The position numbers and the translations under genes are program-made. A stretch of DNA of 49,211 nt from Bacteroidia bacterium (lineage in GTDB: Bacteria; Bacteroidota; Bacteroidia; Bacteroidales; Azobacteroidaceae): positions 1 to 49,211 of the forward strand of contig BNYG01000016.1 in assembly GCA_026000155.1 (NCBI GenBank), in the 5' to 3' direction. Numbering within the stretch: the stretch's first letter is position 1; every line of letters begins with the position of its first letter. The notes beneath the pieces were generated by a model. The model did not search any database and was not told the DNA's origin. It saw only the letters and a program-made list of their open reading frames with translations. Below are positions 25,543 to 34,300 of the stretch, piece after piece.

Positions 25543-26811
25543 ATGAATATTCTATTAGTAGGCTCCGGCGGACGGGAACACGCTTTGGCTTGGAAAATCA
25601 AACAAAGCCCGAAAACAGATCAATTATACATTGCTCCGGGAAATGCGGGAACGGCAGAAGTAGGAATCAATGTGCCGATTAAATCGACCGATTTTGAAGC
25701 ATTGAAGTCATTCGTTTTGAACCATGCAATTCACATGGTAGTTGTTGGACCGGAAGATCCTTTGGTCCAAGGTATTTATGATTTTTTCAAAAACGATCCG
25801 GATTTAAAAAATATCCCGGTAATCGGGCCTTCGCAACAAGGAGCGCAAATGGAAGGAAGCAAGGATTTTGCCAAGGCTTTCATGATGCGTCACAAGATTC
25901 CAACCGCTCAATATTTCAGTGTCACTAAAGCGAATTTGTCCGATGGAATCGCCTTTTTAAAGACCATGCAAGCTCCCTACGTACTCAAAGCCGATGGCTT
26001 GGCTGCCGGCAAAGGCGTATTGATTATTGACCGGTTGGAAGAAGCCATCAGGGAATTGAATGCCATGCTGGGCGGCAGTTTCGGAAAAGCCGGTGAAACG
26101 GTCGTTATTGAAGAATTTCTCTCCGGTATCGAATGTTCGGTATTTGTAATGACCGACGGCACACACTACAAAATATTGCCCGAAGCCAAGGATTACAAAC
26201 GTATTGGGGAAGGCGATACCGGTTTAAACACCGGTGGCATGGGCGCTGTCAGTCCTGTTCCTTTTGCCGATAAAGCCTTTATGGAGAAAGTAGAAAAACG
26301 GATAGTGATTCCAACCATCGAAGGGCTGAAACAGGAAGGAATTGATTACAAAGGATTTATCTTCCTCGGATTGATCAAGGTGAAAGGCGAGCCGATGGTG
26401 ATCGAATACAATTGCCGGATGGGTGATCCGGAAACGGAAGTCGTCATGCTGCGTATCCAATCGGATTTTGTGGATTTATTGGAAGGTATTGCGGATGAAA
26501 ACCTGCCGGAAAAAGAACTGCTGTTCGACGACCGGAGCGCGGTAACGGTGATGTTGGTTTCGGGAGGTTATCCGGGCGATTACGGGAAAGGGAAGAAAAT
26601 CACCGGATTAGGCCAAACGCAAAACAGCATCCTGTTTCATGCGGGAACTGCCGGTGAAAAGGGCGAAATTGTCACAAACGGCGGACGGGTGATAGCCGTC
26701 AGTTCGTACGGAAAAACAAAAGAAGAAGCCTTGAAGCAATCGTTTGAAAATGCAAAAATAATTGATTTTGAGGGAAAATATTACCGCCGGGATATTGGAT
26801 TGGATTTGTAA
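25543..26811 (+). CDS. purD: phosphoribosylamine--glycine ligase
   Basis: This ATP-grasp enzyme makes glycinamide ribonucleotide in purine synthesis. The 422-residue protein starts [18 protein letters not shown] and shows [29 protein letters not shown], the ATP-grasp lid [26 protein letters not shown] and the metal site [12 protein letters not shown]. Length is standard. It starts four bases after the peptidase stop, and the following membrane-protein gene begins directly at the base after its stop, so the three are co-transcribed. Confidence 0.97.
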   Translation: MNILLVGSGGREHALAWKIKQSPKTDQLYIAPGNAGTAEVGINVPIKSTDFEALKSFVLNHAIHMVVVGPEDPLVQGIYDFFKNDPDLKNIPVIGPSQQGAQMEGSKDFAKAFMMRHKIPTAQYFSVTKANLSDGIAFLKTMQAPYVLKADGLAAGKGVLIIDRLEEAIRELNAMLGGSFGKAGETVVIEEFLSGIECSVFVMTDGTHYKILPEAKDYKRIGEGDTGLNTGGMGAVSPVPFADKAFMEKVEKRIVIPTIEGLKQEGIDYKGFIFLGLIKVKGEPMVIEYNCRMGDPETEVVMLRIQSDFVDLLEGIADENLPEKELLFDDRSAVTVMLVSGGYPGDYGKGKKITGLGQTQNSILFHAGTAGEKGEIVTNGGRVIAVSSYGKTKEEALKQSFENAKIIDFEGKYYRRDIGLDL

Positions 26812-27723
26812 ATGGACTTACGGAAGATACATAAATATTTTGTCAGCTATCGTTTCCCGCTAATTCTCACGATACTTGTTTTTATCGTCCTGCGATTGCC
26901 CGGAAACGGCGATTGGCTGTCTATCTCCTTATGGGGTTCGACCCTCCTCCAACTCGTCATTGCTTTATTTCTTCTGTATCTGACGCAGATATTTGGGATT
27001 ATCCGGCAAAAAACCTTACTTCCTGCTTTTTTTTATGTGTTACTGGCAGGCGCCAATCCCCTGTTTGCCTACGATCTTACCGGCAGCGTTTCCGCCCTGA
27101 CTATTGCGCTCTGTTTCCTGTTTTTGTTCAATAGTTATCAAAATCCGCTATCGCAAGGAAACGCACTCAATATATCGTTGTTATTAACTTTGTGCAGTTT
27201 TTACTGGTTTCCCATCCTCCTCTTTTTTCCCTTGTTCTGGTACGGGATGTATCAGTTCAGGTGCCTCAATATCAAGACTTTCTTAGCCAGCCTGACCGGA
27301 TTTTTGCTGATTTATTTATTTCTCTTTACTTGGAGTGTTTATAAAGGTGATCCGGAATTTTTCTTAAAGATGCTTCCTGATTTCAAAACGATAGGAACGA
27401 TTCAAATCTTTTCTTTCGGATTGAAAGCGTGGATAATGAACGGTTTGATCCTTCTTCTTTTCATTCTCTCGGGCATTAAAATTTACATGGCCGGCGTTTC
27501 GGAAAAAGTGCAGGCGGTGACCACATTAAGTTATTTATTTGTTTTCACTTTAGTGGTTTACGTCTTATACCTTATTCAAAACCAATGGAAGCAGGAATGG
27601 TTGCTCATTTTATATATGCCCATCTCTTTGCTGATATCCCACTACTTCACTTTGTCGAATAAACTTTGGACGATCCGGCTGTTTTTATTGACGGTTATAT
27701 TGTTCGGGATGATGTTTGATTGA
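26812..27723 (+). CDS. polytopic membrane protein of unknown function
   Basis: This 303-residue protein has about nine hydrophobic stretches (for example PLILTILVFIVLRLPG, LLQLVIALFLLYLTQIFGI, SALTIALCFLFLFNS) and a short charged N-terminus. I do not recognise a catalytic motif. Membrane proteins of this length and appearance commonly follow purD in Bacteroidales as far as I recall, but no role is assigned. Its ATG follows the purD stop with no gap, so expression depends on purD. Confidence 0.75.
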   Translation: MDLRKIHKYFVSYRFPLILTILVFIVLRLPGNGDWLSISLWGSTLLQLVIALFLLYLTQIFGIIRQKTLLPAFFYVLLAGANPLFAYDLTGSVSALTIALCFLFLFNSYQNPLSQGNALNISLLLTLCSFYWFPILLFFPLFWYGMYQFRCLNIKTFLASLTGFLLIYLFLFTWSVYKGDPEFFLKMLPDFKTIGTIQIFSFGLKAWIMNGLILLLFILSGIKIYMAGVSEKVQAVTTLSYLFVFTLVVYVLYLIQNQWKQEWLLILYMPISLLISHYFTLSNKLWTIRLFLLTVILFGMMFD

Positions 27724-27774
27724 AAATTTTTACTTTCCCTTTAGACGCATTTTATGCCAACGAATGTAAATTTA

Positions 27775-27806
27775 TTTGTATCATCTAATACAAAGTTGTA
27801 TTTTTG
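27775..27806 (+). promoter_or_regulatory. promoter of the S41 protease gene
   Basis: TTTG at 27775-27778 and TATTTTTG at 27799-27806 are 20 bases apart, a complete Bacteroides-type promoter. An in-frame ATG at 27804 lies inside the -7 box and cannot be translated from this promoter, so the start is at 27831. Confidence 0.65.
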
Positions 27807-27830
27807 TGCCGGAAAAATAAAATTATAATA

Positions 27831-29546
27831 ATGAAAAACGTATTTCTTTCTCTCTTACTATCGGTATGTTTGGTGTCCTGTTCTTACGGACAAGGTTCTA
27901 TGGATCCTGCTGCCTGGAAAGTAAACAGAGCGATATCGGTGATCGATAATTATTATGTCGATACAATCAACAAAAATAAACTGGCCGACGAGGCGATTAT
28001 CGCATTATTGCAAAAATTAGATCCGCATTCCGGATACCTGACGCCCGAAGAGGTTAAAGAAATGAACGAGCCTCTAAAAGGAAATTTCGACGGAATTGGC
28101 ATTCAATTCAATATGCTGACGGATACCTTGTACGTGATTCAGGTTATTCCCGGAGGGCCGTCCGAAAAAGTGGGCATTGTCGCCGGCGACCGGATTATTC
28201 AGGTGAACGACACCGCCATTGCCGGAGTAGGCATGAAAAATACCGATGTCATGTCGCGCCTCCGCGGACAAAAAGGCACTACTGTACAGGTGAAAGTGAT
28301 GCGGGGAAGCAATCCCAACTTGATTACATTCAAAATTGTGCGGGATAAAATTCCTATTTACAGTTTGGACGCCTCTTATATGCTGGATAAAGTAACCGGG
28401 TATATAAAATTAAACCGTTTTGCAGAAACGACTTACGATGAATTTATAAAAGCCTTGCGGGAATTGCAGGCACAAGGGATGAAAAATTTGGTTTTGGATT
28501 TACAGGACAATGGAGGAGGTTACCTCAATTCGGCGATTGAGATTGCCAATGAATTTCTGAAAAGAGGCAATTTGATTGTTTATACCGAAGGCGTTCATCA
28601 AAGAAGAGAAGATGCGCATGCGACTATGAAAGGTTCTTTTGAAGACGGTAAACTCATTGTGTTAATCAATGAATCGTCCGCATCCGCCAGCGAAATTGTC
28701 ACCGGGGCTTTGCAGGATTGGGATCGCTCCGTAGTGGTCGGAAGAAGGTCTTTCGGAAAAGGATTGGTACAACGTCCCATCCCTTTTCCCGACGGTTCCA
28801 TGATTAAACTGACTACGGCGCGTTATTATACTCCTACCGGCCGTTCCATCCAAAAGCCCTACGAAAACGGGGACAGCGATTCGTATAATATGGAAGTTAT
28901 TCAACGCTATAACCGGGGCGAAATGCTCAGCGCCGACAGTATTCATTTTCCGGATTCGTTAAAATACTATACTTTGGTAAATAAAAGAGTTGTGTATGGC
29001 GGCGGCGGTATTATGCCGGATTATTTTGTTCCGATTGATACGTCTCGTTATACGGATATGCACCGGTCGTTGATTGCCTCCGGAGTGGTCAATAAATTTG
29101 TCATGAATTATATCGACAAAAACAGGACTAACTTGCAAGATCAATACAAAAATTTTGCTTCCTATCAATCACACTTCAATGTGAACGATGCCATGTTGAA
29201 AGACTTATTGGAATTGTTTAAAAAAGAAGATTTTGAAATGATCGGACGGAATACTGCATCCACATCAGAAGAAGAGTTTGTCGTACCGGAAGATTTGGAT
29301 ACAAAAATAAGCATTGTAGATTCTAAAAATAAAAGGCGGACTTCGGCTAAATTAACCGCCGCAGATATGCAACAATTTGAGAAATCCAAATCGCTGATCA
29401 AGCTGCAAATCAAAGCATTAATTGCCCGCGACCTTTGGAATATGAGTGAATATTATCAAATCATCAACGACGAAAACGATGCGCTGAAGAAAGCGATCGA
29501 AATTATTGAAAATTCCAAAGAGTACGACAAGCTGCTTGGAAAATAA
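27831..29546 (+). CDS. S41-family C-terminal processing protease, probable lipoprotein
   Basis: From the ATG at 27831 this is a 571-residue protein with a lipoprotein signal peptide (LLSVCLVSC, Cys at about residue 20), an N-terminal helical region, a PDZ domain (about 85-170; GIGIQFNMLTDTLYV, GDRIIQVNDTAI) and the S41 catalytic core: DLQDNGGGYL, the nucleophile serine in NESSASASEIV and the lysine in RSFGKGLVQ. Such proteases trim the C-termini of exported proteins. The C-terminal 200 residues extend beyond the core. It lies directly before an LptF/LptG-type gene (three-base gap), linking it to envelope maintenance. Confidence 0.93.
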   Translation: MKNVFLSLLLSVCLVSCSYGQGSMDPAAWKVNRAISVIDNYYVDTINKNKLADEAIIALLQKLDPHSGYLTPEEVKEMNEPLKGNFDGIGIQFNMLTDTLYVIQVIPGGPSEKVGIVAGDRIIQVNDTAIAGVGMKNTDVMSRLRGQKGTTVQVKVMRGSNPNLITFKIVRDKIPIYSLDASYMLDKVTGYIKLNRFAETTYDEFIKALRELQAQGMKNLVLDLQDNGGGYLNSAIEIANEFLKRGNLIVYTEGVHQRREDAHATMKGSFEDGKLIVLINESSASASEIVTGALQDWDRSVVVGRRSFGKGLVQRPIPFPDGSMIKLTTARYYTPTGRSIQKPYENGDSDSYNMEVIQRYNRGEMLSADSIHFPDSLKYYTLVNKRVVYGGGGIMPDYFVPIDTSRYTDMHRSLIASGVVNKFVMNYIDKNRTNLQDQYKNFASYQSHFNVNDAMLKDLLELFKKEDFEMIGRNTASTSEEEFVVPEDLDTKISIVDSKNKRRTSAKLTAADMQQFEKSKSLIKLQIKALIARDLWNMSEYYQIINDENDALKKAIEIIENSKEYDKLLGK

Positions 29547-29549
29547 AGA

Positions 29550-30641
29550 ATGAAGAAACAGAAGTTTCTACAAATAATAGACTGGTACATCATCCGGAAG
29601 TTTCTGGGTACGTATGTTCTTGCCATACTGTTGATTATTGCCATTACGGTGATGTTTGATTTCAACGAAAAAGTGGATAAATTCATCCGGAACGATGCTA
29701 CGACACATGCTATTATTTTCGATTACTATCTTAATTTCATTCCTTATTTTGCCAATCTTTTCAGTCCGTTATTTGTTTTCATCGCCGTGATTTTTTTCAC
29801 TTCGAACTTGGCCGACCGGTCGGAAATCATCGCCATGCTGTCTAATGGAATCAGTTTCGACCGCCTGATGCGACCGTATATGATATCGGCGGCCTTGATT
29901 GCCGGAATGACTTTCCTGTTAAACAGCTATGTCATCCCTCCGGCGAATATCACGCGCATTGAATTTCAAAACAGGTACGTGCGCCCGAATAAAGTGACTT
30001 ATTCCAACAATATTCAATTGGAGGTGGAACCGGGGATCATCGCTTATTTCGACCGTTTCGATGCCACCACCAATACCGGTTATCGTTTTTCATTGGAAAA
30101 ATTTGACAAAAAGGAACTTAAATCCCGGATGACCGCCCAGCAAATTGTGTGGGATTCGGCTTATCATTGGACGGTAAAGGATTATATGATACGGGATTTT
30201 GTCGGCATGAAAGAAAATATCACGACCGGAGAGACGATTGATACTACGTTGACGATTATTCCTTCCGATTTCATGATTTCGAATTATGATTCTGAGCAAA
30301 TGACGACTCCCCAATTAAAAAAATATATCGACCGGCAGAAAAAACGTGGAATAGGAAATATCCAACTTTTTGAAATTGAATATCATCGGCGTTATGCTAT
30401 GGCATTAGCCGCTTTTATTCTGACGATTATCGGAGCCTCTATTTCCTCCCGGAAAGTGAAAGGAGGCATGGGGCTTAATATCGGTATCGGCTTGGGGCTT
30501 AGTTTTTCATACATTTTGTTTATGCAAGTATCTTCCTCCTTTGCTATCTCCGGATTAGTCAGCCCTTTCATCGCTGTCTGGATTCCCAATTTTGTCTATA
30601 TATTTATTGCCGCTTACCTATATACAAAAGCGCCGCGATAA
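29550..30641 (+). CDS. LptF/LptG family lipopolysaccharide-export permease
   Basis: This 363-residue inner-membrane protein has the YjgP/YjgQ fold: three N-terminal membrane helices (starting IIRKFLGTYVLAILLIIAIT), a periplasmic beta-rich domain between about 130 and 250, and three C-terminal helices (MALAAFILTIIGASISS onward). The IDWYIIRKFLGTY start is typical. With LptB it extracts lipopolysaccharide from the inner membrane. Bacteroidetes have two such subunits, and I cannot tell F from G here. It follows the S41 protease gene by three bases. Confidence 0.92.
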   Translation: MKKQKFLQIIDWYIIRKFLGTYVLAILLIIAITVMFDFNEKVDKFIRNDATTHAIIFDYYLNFIPYFANLFSPLFVFIAVIFFTSNLADRSEIIAMLSNGISFDRLMRPYMISAALIAGMTFLLNSYVIPPANITRIEFQNRYVRPNKVTYSNNIQLEVEPGIIAYFDRFDATTNTGYRFSLEKFDKKELKSRMTAQQIVWDSAYHWTVKDYMIRDFVGMKENITTGETIDTTLTIIPSDFMISNYDSEQMTTPQLKKYIDRQKKRGIGNIQLFEIEYHRRYAMALAAFILTIIGASISSRKVKGGMGLNIGIGLGLSFSYILFMQVSSSFAISGLVSPFIAVWIPNFVYIFIAAYLYTKAPR

Positions 30642-30680
30642 AAAAAACAATAAATCAATACAACTTATCAAATAATCCTG

Positions 30681-30688
30681 TAATTTTG
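30681..30688 (+). promoter_or_regulatory. -7 box of the arginine cluster
   Basis: TAATTTTG lies 26 bases upstream of the first gene of the arginine cluster (ATG at 30715). No good -33 element precedes it, so activity may be low or controlled. Confidence 0.4.
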
Positions 30689-30714
30689 CAGCTATTTGGA
30701 AGAAATTATGCAAA

Positions 30715-31263
30715 ATGGACAATAAAGTCGAAGTAGAAATCGCTAACGAGAATCACATTCAATATGTGCCGGTGATATTGAAAACAATTGAAGAAGCAGC
30801 GAAAGTGCGTGGTACCGGTATTGCGAAGCGTACGCCCGAATACGTGGAGCAGAAAATGCGGGAAGGGAAAGCCATTATAGCCCTGGTGGATGGTGAGTTT
30901 GCCGGTTTTTGTTATATCGAAAGTTGGGGAAACAAGCAATATGTGGCTAATTCGGGATTAATCGTAGTGGAAAAATTCCGGGGACACGGTTTGGCTAAAA
31001 AAATTAAAGAGAAATCTTTTCATTTATCGTTGGAAAAATTTCCCGATGCCAAGTTATTCGGATTGACTTCCGGAGCAGCCGTGATGAAAATCAATACAGG
31101 TTTGGGCTATGTCCCGGTTACTTTTGCCCAATTAACGGACGATGAAGCTTTTTGGCGAGGTTGCCAGGGATGTATCAATTACGATATCTTGCAACGAACT
31201 GACCGGAAATATTGTATTTGTACGGCCATGTTGTACGATCCGAAGGCGAAAAAAGAAAAATAA
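30715..31263 (+). CDS. GNAT N-acyltransferase of the arginine cluster
   Basis: This 182-residue GNAT protein (motif A LIVVEKFRGHGLAKKI, FGLTSGAAVMKINTGLGY) stands at the head of the arg genes. In Bacteroides a GNAT gene occupies the same place before argG and is thought to acylate glutamate as the first step of the pathway (acetyl or succinyl donor). That role is inferred from context; no argA or argJ is visible here. It also has a C-terminal cysteine-containing segment (CQGCINYDIL, KYCICTAMLYDP), shared by this family as I recall it. Confidence 0.85.
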   Translation: MDNKVEVEIANENHIQYVPVILKTIEEAAKVRGTGIAKRTPEYVEQKMREGKAIIALVDGEFAGFCYIESWGNKQYVANSGLIVVEKFRGHGLAKKIKEKSFHLSLEKFPDAKLFGLTSGAAVMKINTGLGYVPVTFAQLTDDEAFWRGCQGCINYDILQRTDRKYCICTAMLYDPKAKKEK

Positions 31264-31300
31264 TGATTAACTTTGAAACGAATATTAAAATCAAGAAATT

Positions 31301-31669
31301 ATGATTAGTCCCGAACAACGAAAAGAAATTATTGTTTTGCTCAAAATCCTGCAAAATGAGAAAGCATGGGATAAGATATACATGAGTATCAATCAGGTGC
31401 TTAGAGGAGAGGATGACAAAATGGGGCCGGTAATCGTTCGAGAACCGGCAGTAAAGTATAGAAGCAGATATTCCGATGAACTAACAATGACGGAGGAGGA
31501 GGCCGACGAAATATTGGATATATATGAAACTTCCGGTGGACGTTCTCATTATACACAAAAAGAATTAGAAGAGTGTCTTAAAATATCAGACTATTGCACT
31601 GCACATCCTGAAGAATGCTATACATGGGAAGAGGTTAGAGATGAAGTAAGAATGAAGTATGGATTTTAA
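31301..31669 (+). CDS. 122-residue protein, putative antitoxin of a ParE-type toxin
   Basis: This acidic protein (MISPEQRKEIIVLLKIL...) overlaps the start of the following ParE/RelE-like gene by 11 bases. Its C-terminal half (MTEEEADEILDIYETSGG to the end) is rich in Glu and Asp and could neutralise a basic toxin. The N-terminal half looks helical with no obvious DNA-binding signature. It is longer than usual ParD or RelB antitoxins and I do not recognise a named family. The role is inferred from the overlap. A TAACTTTG box at 31268-31275 may be its own promoter. Confidence 0.6.
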   Translation: MISPEQRKEIIVLLKILQNEKAWDKIYMSINQVLRGEDDKMGPVIVREPAVKYRSRYSDELTMTEEEADEILDIYETSGGRSHYTQKELEECLKISDYCTAHPEECYTWEEVRDEVRMKYGF

Positions 31670-31961
31670 TTTATCTCTTTCTGATCAATATAGAATTGAT
31701 TATCATAGAATTACAGATTACTTATTCATCACATGGGGAGTAAAGTCAGTGGTTAAATTTGAAAAAATAGTTCAAAAAATATTGTTGAGAATTTCTCAAA
31801 TGCCAACAATTGGCACAGAAGTTATTGTTAATGAAAGGATTCTTCGGGAAATCAGTTTGACTAAACAGAATAAATTAATCTACGAAATACAAGGGACACA
31901 AGTGATTCTCATTAAAATATTCGACACAAGGCAGCACCCTGATAAAAGATATAATTTTTAA
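31659..31961 (+). CDS. ParE/RelE-family toxin
   Basis: This 100-residue protein has the compact ParE layout: N-terminal strand and two helices (YRIDYHRITDYLFITWG, FEKIVQKILLRISQMP), then three strands ending in ILIKIFDTRQHPDKRYNF. The F-x-x-R-Q-x-P ending is typical of RelE/ParE-type toxins of Bacteroidetes. It is translationally coupled to the upstream putative antitoxin and lies 17 bases before argG, so the module sits inside the arginine operon. Both genes are AT-rich relative to argG, which suggests insertion. Confidence 0.82.
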   Translation: MDFNLSLSDQYRIDYHRITDYLFITWGVKSVVKFEKIVQKILLRISQMPTIGTEVIVNERILREISLTKQNKLIYEIQGTQVILIKIFDTRQHPDKRYNF

Positions 31962-31978
31962 AAGCACGATATAAAACA

Positions 31979-33181
31979 ATGGCAAAGCAAAAAGTAGTTT
32001 TAGCATACAGTGGAGGTTTGGATACCTCTTTTTGTGCGATGTACCTGTCGCAGGAATTAGGATATGAAGTATATACCGCCTTGGCAGATACCGGCGGTTT
32101 TTCCAAAGAAGATTTGAAACGGGTGGAAGAACGCGCCTATAAATTGGGAGCCGTTAAGCATGTAAATCTGGATATCACGCAGGAATATTACGAAAAAAGT
32201 ATCAAATACATGGTCTTTGGAAATGTCCTTCGCAACGGAACGTATCCGATTTCAGTGAGTTCGGAACGCATTTTCCAAGCCATTGCCATTATTAATTATG
32301 CCAAGGAAATCGGCGCTGATTTCGTGGCTCACGGAAGTACCGGCGCCGGAAACGACCAGGTACGTTTCGATTTGACTTTCGATGTGTTGGCTCCGGAAAT
32401 CGGCATCATCACGCCAACCCGCGATTTGACGCTTACCCGCGAATATGAAATTAATTATCTAAAAGAACACGGATTTGAAGCGGATTTCACGAAAATGGAA
32501 TATTCCATCAACAAAGGACTTTGGGGCACCAGCATCGGCGGAAAAGAAACCTTGAAATCCGAGCAAACCTTGCCGGAAGAAGCCTATCCTTCTCAATTGC
32601 AGGAAAAGGGTAAAGAAACGCTGACCATCGCATTTACCAACGGTGAAATATCGGCAATAAACGGCAAAAAATACACGGATAAAGTTAAAGCCATTCAAGA
32701 TATCGAGAAAATAACTTCCCGCTATGCGATTGGCCGGGATATGCACATTGGCGATACCATTATCGGCATTAAAGGACGTGTGGGCTTTGAAGCAGCAGGT
32801 CCATTAGTGATTATCAATGCGCATAAAATGTTGGAAAAACATACTTTGTCCAAATGGCAACAATACTGGAAAGACCAGGTAGGGACTTGGTACGGCATGT
32901 TTTTGCACGAAGCGCAATACTTGGAACCGGTGATGCGCGACATTGAAGCATTTTTGCAAAGTTCACAACGCAACGTAACCGGAACGGTCATAGTACAACT
33001 TCGTCCGTATCATTATACTTTGGTGGGCGTGGAAAGTGATTTTGACTTAATGAAAACCGATTTCGGCGAATACGGCGAAATCAACAAAGCCTGGACACCG
33101 GAAGATGCCAAAGGATTTACGAAAATCACGGCGATTCCGACCAAGATATTTTATGCCGTGCAAAAAAAGAATGGAAAATAA
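31979..33181 (+). CDS. argG: argininosuccinate synthase
   Basis: This enzyme joins citrulline and aspartate with ATP to give argininosuccinate. The 400-residue chain has the N-type ATP pyrophosphatase loop AYSGGLDTS near residue 8, then AHGSTGAGNDQVRFD, TPTRDLTLTREYEI and the substrate region GIKGRVGFEAAGP. Length is normal. It is the second enzyme gene of the arginine cluster but is separated from the GNAT gene by a toxin-antitoxin module. Confidence 0.96.
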   Translation: MAKQKVVLAYSGGLDTSFCAMYLSQELGYEVYTALADTGGFSKEDLKRVEERAYKLGAVKHVNLDITQEYYEKSIKYMVFGNVLRNGTYPISVSSERIFQAIAIINYAKEIGADFVAHGSTGAGNDQVRFDLTFDVLAPEIGIITPTRDLTLTREYEINYLKEHGFEADFTKMEYSINKGLWGTSIGGKETLKSEQTLPEEAYPSQLQEKGKETLTIAFTNGEISAINGKKYTDKVKAIQDIEKITSRYAIGRDMHIGDTIIGIKGRVGFEAAGPLVIINAHKMLEKHTLSKWQQYWKDQVGTWYGMFLHEAQYLEPVMRDIEAFLQSSQRNVTGTVIVQLRPYHYTLVGVESDFDLMKTDFGEYGEINKAWTPEDAKGFTKITAIPTKIFYAVQKKNGK

Positions 33182-33223
33182 GAACACGGATAAAACGGAT
33201 GACACGAAAAAACACGGAAATGA
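33182..33223. repeat. degenerate piece of the 92-bp repeat family between argG and argC
   Basis: The 42-base gap contains ACACGGATAAAACGGATGAC and a second ACACGGA, resembling the arms of the 92-bp palindromes at 19668 and 38314. It is short and imperfect, so the relationship is tentative. Confidence 0.35.
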
Positions 33224-34222
33224 ATGAAAATTAAAACAGGAATCATCGGTGGCGCCGGATACACAGCAGGCGAATTGCTTCGCTTATTGATTCATCATCC
33301 GGAGGTGGAAATTGCTTTTGTTCACAGCACCAGCAATGCCGGAAAACGGATTACGGATATTCACGAGGGGCTGATTGGCGAAACGGATTTGGTGTTCACT
33401 GCTAATTATGGGATTGCGGGTCAAGCCCGCAATGACAACTTTGCGGGAATAGATGCTTTATTCCTCTGCTCCGCTCATGGCGACAGCCGGAAATTCATCG
33501 AAGCAAACGCTATTCCGAAGGATTTAAAAATCATTGATTTGGCCATGGATTACCGGCACAAAGCCACTGCCGGCGATTTCATTTACGGTTTGCCGGAATT
33601 GAATAAACCGGCTATTCAAAGCGCTAAATACATTGCCAATCCCGGTTGTTTTGCTACAGCTATCCAATTGGCGTTATTGCCTTTAGCAGAAAAAAACGTA
33701 TTAAAGGACGAAATTCACGTCCATGCGATAACCGGTTCTACCGGAGCAGGCGTGAAACCGTCGGAAACATCGCATTTCTCCTGGCGCGATAATAATATTT
33801 CCGTTTACAAGGCTTTCAATCATCAGCATTTGAAAGAAATCACCGAATCCGTAGAACAATTGCAATCCGGTTTCGATAAAGAAATTAATTTTATTCCGGT
33901 GCGAGGCGATTTTCCACGAGGAATTTTTGCTACCGTTTACACAGAAAGCAATTTAAGTATGGAAGAAGCCGTTCAAATCTATACTGATTTTTACAAAGAG
34001 GCAGCGTTTACTTTTGTCGCAGATAAAAATATTGATTTGAAACAAGTGGTTAATACCAATAAATGTATTCTTCATTTGGAAAAACACGGCAATAAATTAT
34101 TCATCATTTCGGTCATCGATAATTTATTGAAAGGCGCATCGGGACAAGCTGTACAGAATTTCAATTTACTGTTCGGTTTGGATGAAAAAACAGGATTGCG
34201 TTTGAAATCAAGTGGATTTTGA
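33224..34222 (+). CDS. argC: N-acetyl-gamma-glutamyl-phosphate reductase with a repeat-derived insert
   Basis: This NADPH-dependent reductase makes N-acylglutamate semialdehyde. The 332-residue protein has the Rossmann motif IIGGAGYTAGELLRLL, the active-site cysteine in NPGCFATAIQ, GSTGAGVKPSETSHFSWR and the C-terminal NLLKGASGQAVQNFN. Residues 63-71 (GIAGQARND) are encoded by a 28-nt element (33410-33437) that is the exact reverse complement of an intergenic repeat at 10227-10254. Relatives, as I remember them, have about nine fewer residues between VFT and the DALFLC strand, which fits an insertion of 27 bases in a loop. The frame and all catalytic motifs are intact. Confidence 0.94.
   Translation: MKIKTGIIGGAGYTAGELLRLLIHHPEVEIAFVHSTSNAGKRITDIHEGLIGETDLVFTANYGIAGQARNDNFAGIDALFLCSAHGDSRKFIEANAIPKDLKIIDLAMDYRHKATAGDFIYGLPELNKPAIQSAKYIANPGCFATAIQLALLPLAEKNVLKDEIHVHAITGSTGAGVKPSETSHFSWRDNNISVYKAFNHQHLKEITESVEQLQSGFDKEINFIPVRGDFPRGIFATVYTESNLSMEEAVQIYTDFYKEAAFTFVADKNIDLKQVVNTNKCILHLEKHGNKLFIISVIDNLLKGASGQAVQNFNLLFGLDEKTGLRLKSSGF
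33410..33437 (-). repeat. 28-nt REP-like unit inside argC
   Basis: Read on the minus strand it starts TGTCATTGCGGGCTTGACCC and is identical over 28 bases to 10227-10254; 45251-45278 differs by one base. The inner GCGGG/CCCGC arms form a small hairpin. It is read through in the argC frame as nine codons. Confidence 0.9.
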
Positions 34223-34251
34223 CTTAGATATTAGAAAAATGTGTATATTTG
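34218..34251 (+). promoter_or_regulatory. promoter of the HipA-like/HIRAN operon
   Basis: TTTG (34218-34221) and TATATTTG (34244-34251) are 22 bases apart, close to the usual spacing. An ATG at 34241 lies inside this element, so the coding start is taken as 34301. Confidence 0.5.
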
Positions 34252-34300
34252 CAGCAAAGTTACACAATACAATATTCCAAAATCCTATAAAGTATGTATT

